From NCBI GenBank assembly GCA_037349105.1, contig JAYJMM010000041.1, positions 7,500,501-7,564,500 on the forward strand: a DNA stretch of 64,000 nt, in the 5' to 3' direction. This DNA comes from Limnomonas spitsbergensis (taxonomy: Eukaryota; Chlorophyta; Chlorophyceae; Chlamydomonadales). Below, in pieces: positions 1 through 10,500 of the stretch (its first letter is position 1; each line of letters begins with the position of its first letter). Both the position numbers and the translations under genes were made by a program. The notes beneath the pieces are model-generated. The model was not told the origin of the DNA. It did not search any database and saw nothing but the letters and a program-made list of their open reading frames with translations.

Positions 1-291
1 GGGTGCATGGCATGGATGCATCACATTGCATCACATGGCTGAGCATAGCATTGCATGGGTGCATAGCATGGATGCATCACATTGCATCGCATGGCTGAGC
101 ATAGCATCGCATGGGTGCACAGCATGGATGCATCACATTGCATCGCATGGCTGAGCATAGCATCGCATGGGTGCATAGCATGGATGAATCACATTGCATC
201 GCATGGCTGAGCATAGCATCGCATGGGTGCATAGCATGGATGCATCACATCGCATCGCATGGCTGAGCATAGCATCGCATGGGTGCACAGC
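1..291. repeat. 56-bp minisatellite, about 5 copies
   Basis: Five head-to-tail copies of a 56-bp unit rich in GCAT words; GGGTGCA recurs at 1, 57, 113 and onward at exact 56-bp spacing with few substitutions. The ORFs across it are repeat artefacts. It lies downstream of the last visible exon of the kintoun-like gene, so it is probably intronic. Confidence 0.9.
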
Positions 292-399
292 ATGGCTGCC
301 CTTTCTCGTGTCCAACACATGGGTGCATCCTGCATGAAGGCTTATGCAATGAGCTGCTGCGCAGCCATCGGAGGCAGGTGAGGCTTCCATCAGAACAGT

Positions 400-837
400 T
401 AAGGGTACGGGGTGTTGATAGGGTGCGAGGGCTGTCGACACACAGCTTGAAGTGCGTGGTGTTTAGTGTGCAGAGTACCCTAAACTCTGTCCACACACAC
501 CTTGGGGTGCCAGGGCAAAGGGTACGGGGTGTTGGTGAGGTGCCAGGGCTGTCCACACACCTCGGGGTGAGTGGTGTTTAGGGTGTAGGGTGTGGTGTTT
601 AGTGTTTAGGGTAACCTAAACCCTCAACACACACCTTGGGGTGCATGGTGTTAATTGTTTAGGGTGAAAGGTAATCCAAAACCTAAACCCTCAACACACA
701 CCTTGGGGTGCATGGTGTTAATTGTTTAGGGTGAAGGGTAATCCAAAACCTAAAACCTCAACATACACCTTGGGGTGCATGGTGTTAAGTGTTTAGGGTG
801 AAGGGTAATCCAAACCCTAAGCCCTGTCGACACACAC
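400..837 (-). repeat. Tandem copies of the DNAAF2-like exon 8 tail plus donor, with telomere-like heptamers
   Basis: Degenerate units of about 65-70 bp repeat the sequence that forms the 3' end of the neighbouring exon (CACCCCAAG on the minus strand) followed by the GTGTGTGT donor. They are separated by runs related to CCCTAAA. The copies lie immediately downstream, in transcription order, of the real exon ending at 838. Confidence 0.8.
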
Positions 838-3800
838 CTTGGGGTGCGTGGTGTTCATGGCCATACCGCGCCCAGCGTCGCCCCATGCCTCGCTCAAGTC
901 AATCTGCCCTCGGTGTATGATCTCCCACTTGGGTGTCACCTCGCCTCCCGGATGCTGATACCCCGCTTGCGTCGGCTCCTGCCAGGGGGGGCAATGACAC
1001 GGGAATGTGTTCAGTGATGCCCAGATCCAGCCCAGATGATGCAGATTATATGCGCACAACGGCGCCCCATGGGCGGCAAAACCGGGACGAAACCTGAATA
1101 CAATATGTTTCTCCCCTTCCTCCCTGACCCTGCCCTCCTAATCTCCTATGCCTCCCTTCCCTGACCGTCCGTCTCCCCTCCCTCCCTCCCCGGACCCTCT
1201 ATATCCCCTTGGAGGGTCGGGAGCAGGAGCAGCATCAGTACCAACAACGGTGCCTGCAGAGCCGCTGTGTGCGCATCTGCCGTGTCAGTAATTAATGACG
1301 TCTCGTCTGTATCACACCTTTATTTTATCTGCCTTGCGTGCCGGCTTGGCGGCAGCAGCAGCAGCTTTGAACGAGAACGAGCTGCGGGCAACGTCATCAG
1401 CGCCCTGCGGCGGCGTCTGCTTATCGGACGCCGGCGGTGCCGAGTCGGATGGCGTGGTTCCTGCTGGCGGGGAGGTTCCCAGAGGCGTGACCGCCGGCGC
1501 CCCCGTGGGCTTCACGCGGCCGTTTTCAGAGGTCCCGCCTTCCCCACGCATCGCCAGGGCATGCGGCCTACAGGCAGCAGGCAGGCAGGCGAGAGGCGCG
1601 TGACAGGGATTCATAGATGTGGCCTACAGGAGGACAGGCAGCAGGCAGGCGAGAGGCGCGTGACAGGGATTCATAGATGTGGCCTACAGGAGGACAGGCA
1701 GCAGGCAGGCGAGAGGCGCGTGACAGGGATTCATAGATGTGGCCTACAGGAGGACAGGCAGCAGGCAGGCGAGAGGCGCGTGACAGGGATTCACCATGCA
1801 TCACCAGGGCATGCGGCCTACAGGCAGCAGGTCGACAGGCGGGAGGCGCGCGACAGGGATTCAATGTCTAGGATCAGGGGAAAGCAGACTGTCACAGGGG
1901 GGCTTAGGGCAACAGATGGCACACCTGCGTTGCGCCATTCGCCTTCGCCAGTTGAAGCATTGACACTCATTTAAATATCCATCAGAAAGCAACACCCACT
2001 GGACTGATGTTTTTTTCTCGCCCTGCCACTCAGTCAGGTCCGCGCACTCCTGATTCAAAACTCACGTGGGGCAAGCCTCCGTTCCCTTGTAATGCATTTT
2101 CGGCAGCTTGTACTTGCGGAACAGCTGGACCTCCTTGTTGTTCTTCTCAATGTTTTCCATCGCCTGCTCCAATCAATGCAGTGCATCACACAAATCAGCC
2201 GCCACGAGCTTAACCACCAGCATGCCAGGACATAGACAGCTGCAAATGGCTTTATATTGTAAAATCCGAGACCTAAATCATAACAGTATATGCCCCTAGA
2301 AGACAGCATGACAAGGAGTGTCTAAAGCCCTACGAGTTATGATTTAGGTTTTTGAGTGAACAACAAAAAGCCGCTTGAGGGCAGCATGACAAGGAGTGTC
2401 TAAAGCCCTACGAGTTATGATTTAGGTTTTTGAGTGTACAACAAAAAGCCGCTTGAGGGCAGCATGACAAGGAGTGTCTAAAGCCCTACGAGTTATGATT
2501 TAGGTTTTTGAGTGTACAACAAAAAGCCGCTTGAGGGCAGCATGACAAGGAGTGTCTAAAGCCCTCACAGTTATGCTTTTTAATTTTTGGAGTGTGCAAC
2601 AAAATGCCGTTTGAGGGCAGCATGACCAGAAGTGTCAAGACACCTACCTAAGCGCCTTACCGTGGCGATCCGGTTTGTCACCCCGCCCTTTCTAAGTCAA
2701 CCGTCACCAACCGGCCATGACGTCACATCCCTTCTCGCACTTCCCACCCCGAGTTCCTCTCACCCCTTGCGAATCCCACCCTCAGCTCCTCTTGCCCCCT
2801 CACGTATCCCACCCTCAGGTTCTCTCTCACCCTTGCGTATCCCACCCTCGGGTTCTCTCCCCCCCTCCCATATCCCACCCTCAGCTCCTCTCACCGTCTC
2901 GATCATGACCCTCTTGATGGCAGGCTTCTCATCCGCCATGTTCAGGGTTTCAGGGTTCACAACAAAGTCCCAGACGGTGCACGGGGCGCCCGACTTGTCC
3001 TCCCCGGTCTTCTTAGGGCCCAAGCAGAGCGGCATGTCGAAGTGTGAGCCTTTATGGCCTGACGCATCGACAGCAGATTTGAGAGAGGCCTTGGCCACCT
3101 GGGGTTGAGGGTGAGGGGGGGGGGGGGGACAGGTCACAGGTGTGAGGATCGAGCAGGTGGTATGGACCTGTCTTCGGGTGTTAAATCATGGACGGGAACA
3201 AAGGGATGTTGGGACTGGAGGAACAGTGCAGCCCCAGGCCGCTCTATAGGCTCAAGAGTTTCCAAAGCCCAAGGCATTCAGGGTAGAGACCATGCATAAG
3301 GTAAGGTCATTCATGCAAGGCTGCGAGGCAAAATACAGGATAGTTAAGCTAGGATATGGTATCGAAGGAGGCCATAAGACGAGATCCATGCGTAGACTGT
3401 GAAAGTTTGCAGACAGGCAGGTTGGAGATGTTTGAAACGTAAGGCTGCGAGCAGGCTGGCTTGCCCTCGACAACCTACCTTCTCGCAGCTGCAAATGTTG
3501 ATGAATACTTTTGAGGCGTCACCAACGTGCTGCGTCTTGACCACAAATTCCGGCATGGGCAAGATCAGCTGAGACCCTTTGCCATACACCTGCGGCCGCA
3601 GAGAGTAGGTCGTTGGAAGGTATGCAACACACACACAAACACACTTTCCTCAGGCGACATCAGTCTCCGGTCGATGTTATGGGGTGTGACTAGGATGGGA
3701 CCTCATCATGGATGTAGATCAAGGCTCAGGCACTGATCCTTTTCCCTCCATAATCATGGCAGCAAGCTCGCTACTGCCCTCTGCCACTTGCCTCCTCCAC

Positions 3801-4246
3801 GCGGCCTTCCATCTCCAGTTGCCGAAGGTACATATCAGTTTCAGCCTTGACCTGCATGCACGAGGGTTGCACGTTTCAAATGCTGCAATCATGCACAGCA
3901 CTGAGACTAAGCGTGGCCCATGCAACGTGTCTCTACTATTGTTGCCCGCGGCAGCATGGCTGGTTGCTGCATGGCAGATCTGACCTTCGGGTCAGAAACC
4001 TCTTTGGCATACTCCTCGAATAGCTTGATGAACTCTGGATCTTTAAAGGCCTTGGCGAACTTGTCAGTTTCCTGCAGTCGGAAGATTTTGCGATTCAAAC
4101 TACGAATATGACAGCGAGAAAGCGCAGTAACCCTTTGTCTCAGAGCGTGGTTTATCGGTGTTAAAAGTTATACCTACTTCGTTAGAGAGGTTCAATTCTT
4201 TCAACGACTTGTCCAGGTTATTCTTGTCCTTCCCAGTGATACCCAT
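838..4246 (-). CDS. DNAAF2: Kintoun/DNAAF2-like PIH1-domain dynein assembly factor, 5' part
   Basis: PIH1-domain co-chaperone of the kintoun (PF13/DNAAF2) type, which helps HSP90/HSP70 preassemble axonemal dynein arms in the cytoplasm. I read eight exons on the minus strand: 4178-4246 (ATG at 4244-4246), 3985-4071, 3792-3851, 3479-3589, 2895-3098, 2066-2163, 1318-1567 and 838-978. Phases agree at every join and give 340 codons; the gene continues off the left edge. Residues 24-52 carry the KLFEEYAKEVSDP helix. Residues about 73-209 are the PIH1 core (PMPEFVVKTQ, KVFINIC, DKSGAPCTVWDFVVNP, LPKMHYKG). Residues 210-293 are a Pro/Ser/Ala-rich linker, and the last exon has WEIIHRGQIDLSEAW, matching the segment after PIH1 in kintoun. 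Intron 3 appears to use a GC donor (GCAAGT). Other PIH proteins (MOT48, PIH1D3-like) are the main alternatives. Confidence 0.78.
1562..1835 (-). repeat. 60-bp tandem repeat containing copies of the exon 7 acceptor/head
   Basis: Four near-identical 60-bp units, plus a more exon-like copy near 1795-1835, repeat the CTGTAG acceptor and the first bases of DNAAF2-like exon 7 (CCGCATGCCCTGG). The array lies just upstream, in transcription order, of the real exon head at 1567. Confidence 0.85.
2305..2640. repeat. 78-bp minisatellite in a DNAAF2-like intron
   Basis: AGCATGACAAGGAGTGTC recurs at 2305, 2383, 2461 and 2539, exactly 78 bp apart, with a diverged fifth copy at 2619. The units are nearly identical, implying recent expansion. 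It sits in the intron between exons 5 and 6. Confidence 0.9.
2740..2894 (-). repeat. Donor-proximal 35-38-bp repeats
   Basis: Starting exactly at the 5' splice site of exon 5 (GTGAGAGGAGCTGAGGG on the minus strand), the intron repeats a 35-38-bp unit containing GAGGGTGGGATA about four to five times. Several units again contain GTGAGAG. Confidence 0.8.
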
Positions 4247-4447
4247 TGTGCAGTCGTGTGCGTGTAGGCACAGATGCAATGGCTAATTATATATACAAAA
4301 TACATATACACAAATAAATTATCAATTGCTTTGTTCTAAGAACGCGTGACACAAAGTAGTGATGAGGGGTTCGGGTTTGGGATCGACGTGGATCGTAAAC
4401 GCGTCATAGACCTTCATAAGGATTCTCAAATCTACACTCCGCATAGC
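4247..4447. promoter_or_regulatory. Candidate bidirectional promoter between DNAAF2-like and the RING gene
   Basis: The minus-strand ATG of the kintoun-like gene (4246) and the plus-strand RING ORF (open from at least 4346) diverge. Between them is an AT-rich patch (about 4275-4330) with TATATATA-like and AAATA runs, in contrast to the GC-rich surroundings. No specific factor site is assigned. Confidence 0.4.
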
Positions 4448-4711
4448 ATGACCGATAACAAGCCTACAGTGGTAGATTTAGATAGTCTGCCTGACCCCGT
4501 GATCGTAGAAGACGTAGAACCCGTGGCTTTACAAAAAGCTTCGGGAGTCTGCTTGATTTGCAAGAAAGAGGAATCAAAGATTGAGTTCGCTGCTTGGCCA
4601 TGCGGATGCCCCTCCATGTGCATGCTGTGTGCGAAGAAGCTTTGCACTGGTGGCAAGTGCCGCGTGTGCCACCAGATGTTCCCAGAGATCAAGCGATGCG
4701 CCAGATCTTGA
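4448..4711 (+). CDS. Small C-terminal RING-finger protein
   Basis: The open frame runs 4346-4711 and the first in-frame ATG is 4448, giving 87 residues; an upstream spliced start is possible because the frame is open before the ATG. The C-terminal half has a RING-type Cys pattern: CLICKK, then PCGC, CMLC, and GGKCRVC. This resembles the compact C3HC4 RINGs of MUL1/MGRN-type E3 ligases, which recruit an E2 enzyme. The N-terminal half is acidic and has no recognised domain. It is divergent from the DNAAF2-like gene. The RING itself is seen; E3 ligase activity is inferred, and the partner and substrate are unknown. Confidence 0.62.
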   Translation: MTDNKPTVVDLDSLPDPVIVEDVEPVALQKASGVCLICKKEESKIEFAAWPCGCPSMCMLCAKKLCTGGKCRVCHQMFPEIKRCARS

Positions 4712-4803
4712 GCAGAGGTGAAAGATCACAGCGCATGACCCTGTTCTGGCGTAGACGCAGCACTCTGGCCCCTGACCCATACTGCCATGCCCCCTGATCA
4801 TGT

Positions 4804-5250
4804 GTGCTCCTGCCCTCCAATGACCAGGGGCCACATCACACTCCCGAGGCGGACTGCCAAGGCGTAGAGGCGCTTGTAGCAGCCGCTGAAAATGGGTGTG
4901 AGGTGGCTGTGCGGCTTTTGATGGACTGGCCGCATGGCGCACCCACTGATTACGTGGACGCTGCTATGGAGCCTCTGCTTTGGAGCATGTGGACAAAGTG
5001 CACTATATGCAAGTGTGATGGGGTGGCTGCTCGTCAGAAAGGAGCGTATCAATCAACTAGCCCAGCCGGGGTTAACCTAGCTGAGCCCTGGGTGGCTCGT
5101 CAGAAGGGACCCTATCAGCTAGGAAAAGTCAATGACATAACACCTCTGGGCCCTGCTCAAAACGGCTCGGTGCGGTTAGCACGGCTGAAACGAAAGGACG
5201 GCGGAGCGGTCAACAATGTGAGACACGCTGCTGCTAACGGTGTTGGGTAA
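4804..5250 (+). pseudogene. Ankyrin-like relic, 148-codon ORF
   Basis: The frame encodes VEALVAAAENGCEVAVRLLM, which has the look of an ankyrin helix pair (ALVAAAENG...VRLL). It is followed by about 90 residues without ankyrin character, which include a copy of the dispersed short repeat at 5128-5175. The first codon is not part of a convincing gene start. Best read as a decayed fragment of an ankyrin-repeat gene, with low certainty. Confidence 0.3.
5128..5175 (+). repeat. Dispersed short element copy (head ACACCTCTGGGCCCTGCTC)
   Basis: One of about a dozen copies in this window sharing TCAATGACGTTACACCTC, then GGGCCCTGCTCAAAAAGGC and a GCTCGGCCGCGTGGGCGCC block. This copy is in plus orientation and overlaps the ankyrin-like ORF. 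Confidence 0.75.
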
Positions 5251-6178
5251 GGGGAGGTGGCGAGCATGTGGAGGATGCGCTGCATGTCTGCTTTCATTGC
5301 CCTAGCGTGAAGGAGAGACTTATAAAGACTTATAGAGAGGTTGGACAGACCCCCCGGGGGGCGCCACGGACTTTCAACAGTTGTACAGGGGCAGCCTTAA
5401 ATAGGAAAAGTATGGATCATATGATGTCAGGGTAGCCAATCTCCAGGCATATAATCTCCTTTGGTTTTTTGCTGTGACAGCAATGCTGCTGCCCATGCGC
5501 AACGCCCATGATTGGACATGGCTCCGACTTTGGAACGTGTTGCTTAGAAGCTCAGCTGAGAACCGGTATTTCGGGAAATGGAAATATCCAGCATTCCCGT
5601 CTATTTTACAATCTGCGCAAAGTCGACCAGGTGGCCGACACGAAGGACAAATGATATATTAATATTAAATCATGGATACCGTCGTACTGGTGCACCCCAG
5701 CCATCCCTTGGCTTTTTAGTGACAGACCCTCTAGGCCTTGTAATCTCATCCTCTGATTATTTGACTTCTGACTGCAGTGCATGCGTATAGTAACAGTTAC
5801 AATGACCCTCACAATCCGCCTATTGATGGAGTGCAATGTTTTGCTGGTCATGTTCTCCCTCCCTTCCCTTTCATAGCAGCATACGGTATCTGTCAACTTT
5901 CATCTGAAGCTTACTCGTTTTCAAGGAAAAAACAACTTGAACCCCGTCATCTTAAAATGTGTGTCCATCCCCTGCTGAAAACCAACCCAACCCCTTGCCC
6001 CTGGAAACGAGGCATTTATCAGTCAACAACCATAATTACAGGGTCATGATTCATGAAGGCTGTAATTTTAAGCATTTAATCATCTCGATGAGGCACATCT
6101 CATGGTATCAAACAATTAAGCTGGTTCTCAAATATGAAAGATTAAGTCCAAACAAATAAACATAGGTCAAATCTGGGA
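5251..6178. other. No gene recognised
   Basis: Mixed-composition sequence becoming AT-rich after 5.9 kb. All frames are short and none shows a familiar motif. A CCCCCCGGGGGG palindrome occurs near 5350. Confidence 0.5.
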
Positions 6179-6498
6179 TTATAGCGGTTCTGACTCATGT
6201 CTGCACTTTTCAGGTTTCGGATTGAAATTATAAAAACATGTTATGTCGACATAAACATACCAAGTCGACATAACATGTGCGTGCGGAAAATCACAGTTGC
6301 TGCCCATTTTCTGCGCTATGGTGCTGCATATCGATGTCGTCGAGAAGCAGCGAATGGGTGCATCAAATGGGTGTAGCACTCAGTCTGAAGGCGATCGTGC
6401 TTATGTTCAAGTTATGTCCACTTGGTATGTCGACTTGACATGTTTTCGATTTCAATCCGAAACCTGAAAAGTGCAGACATAAGTCAGAACCGCTATAA
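6179..6498. mobile_element. MITE with about 70-bp terminal inverted repeats
   Basis: A 320-bp element whose ends are inverted copies: the left end reads TTATAGCGGTTCTGAC, the right end GTCAGAACCGCTATAA. The match extends inward about 70 bp through TTTCAGGTTTCGGATT. TA flanks the TAGCGG ends on both sides, consistent with a Tc1/mariner-type TA target duplication. Inside the left arm is a smaller perfect palindrome (CATGTTATGTCGAC and its complement, about 6237-6278). No transposase is encoded, so the element is non-autonomous. Confidence 0.85.
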
Positions 6499-6639
6499 GC
6501 CCAGCCGCCCGGAATGACAGTAACCTAGCTATCTTTCCTCGCTGCATGTAACAAAAACTCGACAAATGTTAGCTCAACAAAAAGCGAGCCTCCCATCCAC
6601 TTGGTAGTGTGTTGGTGCCACTTGGTAGTGTGCAAGTTA

Positions 6640-6696
6640 GGCGCCCACGCGGCGGAGCCTTTTTTTAGCAGGGCCCAGAGGTGTAACGTCATTGAC
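6640..6696 (-). repeat. Dispersed short element copy, minus orientation
   Basis: Reverse-oriented copy: GGCGCCCACGCGGC, then AGCAGGGCCCAGAGGTGTAA and CGTCATTGAC. Short TTGGTAGTGTG repeats flank it. Confidence 0.75.
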
Positions 6697-7171
6697 TTGG
6701 TAGTGTGTTGGTGGGGAGTGGGTGACGGGTGTCCCCCCACTGCCAGGGGATGTGAGACCTTTTGAGCAGCACTCTGTTTCCTTTTGGGGGGGGGCTGACT
6801 CCCAAATAGTTGGGTGGCAATTTCTCCCTTGCCTGCGTTTTTTTCTGTCTAGTAGCGAGTCTTTCACCTCATACTTCGCAGTGACCTACCATCTTGGTTG
6901 CAAAGCATGCATAGACTGCAAAGACAGTCAAGAAATAATGTCAGACTGTGCATGCCGGCCCCAGGATTCGTATTTTGGGGGGTCGGGCACATGACAGAAT
7001 TATTGACTAACCTGTGTTATCATCACTGCGTGTTACTTTCTGGGACTGATAGCCAATCGGTTCAGTGACAATTTCTCCCTTTAGTGCTGTGTTTTCGTCG
7101 AATAGCGAGGCTGTCACCTCATAATGTTTAGGTCAGGTCACATTGAAATAAAATTCAAGACGTTACATTAT

Positions 7172-7251
7172 TCATGACGTTACACCTCTGGGCCCTGCTC
7201 AAAGGGCTCAGCCGCGTCTAGAGCAGGGGCCAGAGGTGCACAACGTCATGA
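7172..7251. repeat. Fold-back copy of the dispersed short element
   Basis: Two copies of the element head face each other: TCATGACGTTACACCTCTGG on the left and the inverted CCAGAGGTGCACAACGTCAT on the right, with a short GC-rich centre. This gives an 80-bp near-palindrome, unlike the single-orientation copies elsewhere. Confidence 0.75.
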
Positions 7252-7572
7252 AGCAAGGCACTTTGTAGAAATGCTCCTTGTTGCAGGTCGGTCTCCTTGG
7301 CAGTATGGCCCTGCTACTTGTAGGCTTTATGCTGAGATTTGACTGCTAACCTGCCATTCGGCTCGTCGAAGATATTGTCCCCATCCCCCAGAACAAGTCA
7401 CCGGTATGGTAAAGACCCCTAACTTCAGACTGTTTCGCACAACATCCCCTGTGTTGGCTGAGCACAACTTATTCTTTGTACAACACAGCAACAAGACACG
7501 GCACTAGCGTTTGACAAAAAAAATCCTCTCTGTCCGGTCAACCGGTACAACAAAGCTGGCTGGTCACAAGGC

Positions 7573-10500
7573 TCACAAAGGTTCCAAATTCAAAGCCTCT
7601 AGTTTCCGTGAAATCAGGGATAGCTGCCCGACTAGCCTCTCCGATAGCTGCGTTAACTCTCCATGTACGGCCAAATCATCTGAGCCTCGGATGTGCTCCA
7701 CGATGGCCTCGATGTTCGTGATCTCGTCATCGGACACCGAGGGCCGCTCCGCCAGCGGCTCCCCCGGCAGAGCGTCATCCGCACACACGTTGTACAAGGC
7801 CTTGAAAACCACCAGCAGGATCGCCACCTGCCCACAAGAGGGCAGCAAGACGATCAGATACACTGATACATTCATTTCATTTCATGATCTGGACGGGCTG
7901 AGGATTCTTCTGACTTCCTTCACTTTTGGGGGCAATGTCCCACCTGACTTTCTCCTTTTTCTGTCTGTTTATTTATTTTCTCCTCTTAACCTAGGTTTCT
8001 TTTCCTCCCGACCAGACAGTCGGGCTCCCCCGCGGCCCAGCCTTTTAAGCATGGCCTAAAGATTGACACTGATAAATTCATGTCAGCCCAGACAGGGCAC
8101 ACACGGGCCTTTTAAATATCCCTGGGCGATCTTCACACATTTCCAACCAGGGCGCCTCAAGGTATCTCTTCTTCCCAGCTCAGCTGAAATCCACCTGCCT
8201 TCCAGACTCTTTCTGGAGGCTTATTGGCAATGAGTCAATGAGTCATTCCTTGGCCAGCCAAGACTTGAGCCATCAGCAGCAGGTCGTTCCAGGTTCATAT
8301 CCCCATCCAGCCTATGAGGCCTCCACGCCACATCACATCATTGTTTCGTGCATCGTCCTTAAGCGGCCTTCCAAACTCTGGCGGGAGGCTCATTACACGG
8401 CAAACCTAGACACTTGAGCCTCCGTCAGCAGGACGGTCCACGTTCATATCCCCATCCATCCTATGAGGCCTGTGTACCATATCACATCACTATTTCGTGC
8501 ACTGTCTTTCAGCAGCCTTCCACACTCTGGTTTGAGGCGCATTACACTGCCAACCAAGGCACTTGAGCCATCAGCAGCAGGCCGGTCCAGGTTCATCCAC
8601 ATCCAGCCTATGGCGGCCGCAGCGGCTTAAACAAGAATCACTGATCAGGTCCCAAGTCGCGCAAGGTAGCAACGAGCGCTGCTGGAGACGCGAGGTGTTG
8701 GTCTGACGGACCACCGGTGCAACGGCCCTGACAAGAGGCCCAAGAGAGCATTCCCAAGTCTGGGGTCACGCCTCTTGGGCTACCGGCCGTGGGCCGATCA
8801 AGGTTTGGTCCATGCTCCTATTCAGCTACATAACAGCCTATGGCCACAGGGGTCTGGTGCAGCAAGGTGCCTGCGGCTTGAACACTGGCCGGAAGTCGAT
8901 ATCAACGTTGGGTCCCCATTGGCCACAGCGGTCTACCAAGCGTAGCTCAGTTTCCCCATCACAGGCGCATACGTCGAGGTAGTTTAGTTTACCTCTCACA
9001 GGCGCATACGTCCAGGTAGTTCAGTTTACCTCTTATAGGGGCATACGATAGAATCCCTCTGAAACACAGGCACCACTGCCCCCCCCCCCACCTCAAGGTC
9101 CGATATCTCGGCCGTTGTCACGACCCTCTCGAGGACCTCCACCAGCCGGGCAACGCCGCCCATAGCCACCAGGGCCACCTTCCGCCCACTGGGGGAAGCA
9201 GGGGATGATGTTACAGTGCGTCAGAAATGCAAAAGGCAGCATCAGCAACAAGAAAACCTTGCGACTACTGGGGGCAGCATGGGATATGAAATCAGTGTGT
9301 GGGAACAGTGTCGGAGGTGCAGAAGGCAGCAACAGCAGCAACAGAACCGTGCGGCCACTGGGGGCAGCACGGTATATGAAGTCAGTGTGTGGGAACAGTG
9401 TCGGAGGTGCAGCAACAACAGCATTAGAACCTTGCGGCCAATGGGGGCAGCAGGGGATCATATAACAGAGTGTCGGGGATGCGGAAGGGAGCAGCAGTAG
9501 CAACAAGCAGTAGCAACAAGCAGCAACAACAAGCAGCAACAAAGCAGACTGTGCGTAAGACACGGGACTCACGGCACCCTGCCACGGGATGGGAATAGAT
9601 ATTAAGTGCATGATTGGGAGCTTGATTAGTCAGGTAGGGGAGTATGATTGATTTCAGTGTTGGAAAGTAAACAACTGCAACGGGCTCTGAAACGTGACGA
9701 ATGTCCCCTCAACATGCTGCATTGCACATGTTTTCTACGACACCAATCATGGCAGCAGATGTGCGGCATAAACCATGGGGCCAAGAGCAGCGACCCAGCT
9801 TTCTATAAATGAAAACAAAAACCTAGGGTATTAGCCGCCACAAAGTGAGAACCTTCTTGTTGAAGCTAAACGGGATTCCGTTGGGCACAGCCTTCCACAG
9901 CCTCTCATTATTCCCAAATCCTCCTGGCCCATGCTCACAAATTCCAAGCCAACTGCCCCAGTGCCCTATGCTCCCTGTAAATGGCCACCGACAGCTTTCA
10001 TACTTTGTAACCACCAGACTTGTGCTACCTGTAAGGGGGCTGCCGCCGCCTTTCATCCTTCCTTCCACCAGGCATCCCCCCCTCCCCATCACATGCTTGC
10101 CCACTGTGATATTGATGAGCTTGCCCCAGTGACCGGAGTTCCCTGTAAGATGTCCAACGCCACCTTCCATCCCCTCCCCTTGCTAAGCGTCCTCCCCCAT
10201 CACCTACCAGCCCACTGTGGAATTGATTGTAACCCCAAACCCCAACCCTAAACCCTAACCCCCTCCCCATCACCAACCTGTCCACTGAAATTGATTAAAA
10301 CCCCCTTAACCCCAAGTCCCCAACCCTACCCCTCTCCTCATCACCTACCTGTCCACTGTGAAATTGATGAGCGTGCCGCAGATACTGTACAGCAGCTCGT
10401 AGTTGTTGTGGTCCAGGAGGAGCAGCATAGCCTCGAGCACCCTTGCCTGCAACAGAGTGGAGGGAGCAGGGCGGGCATTCACGCACAAGACCTGCATGAA

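Noticed and set aside
400..870. Chromosome end (telomere)
   Set aside because: Heptamers are degenerate, interleaved with exon-tail copies and internal; many similar interstitial runs occur across the window.
1267..1974. 235-codon Arg/Gly-rich plus ORF
   Set aside because: Runs through the 60-bp array and antisense to a DNAAF2-like exon that fits in phase with its neighbours.
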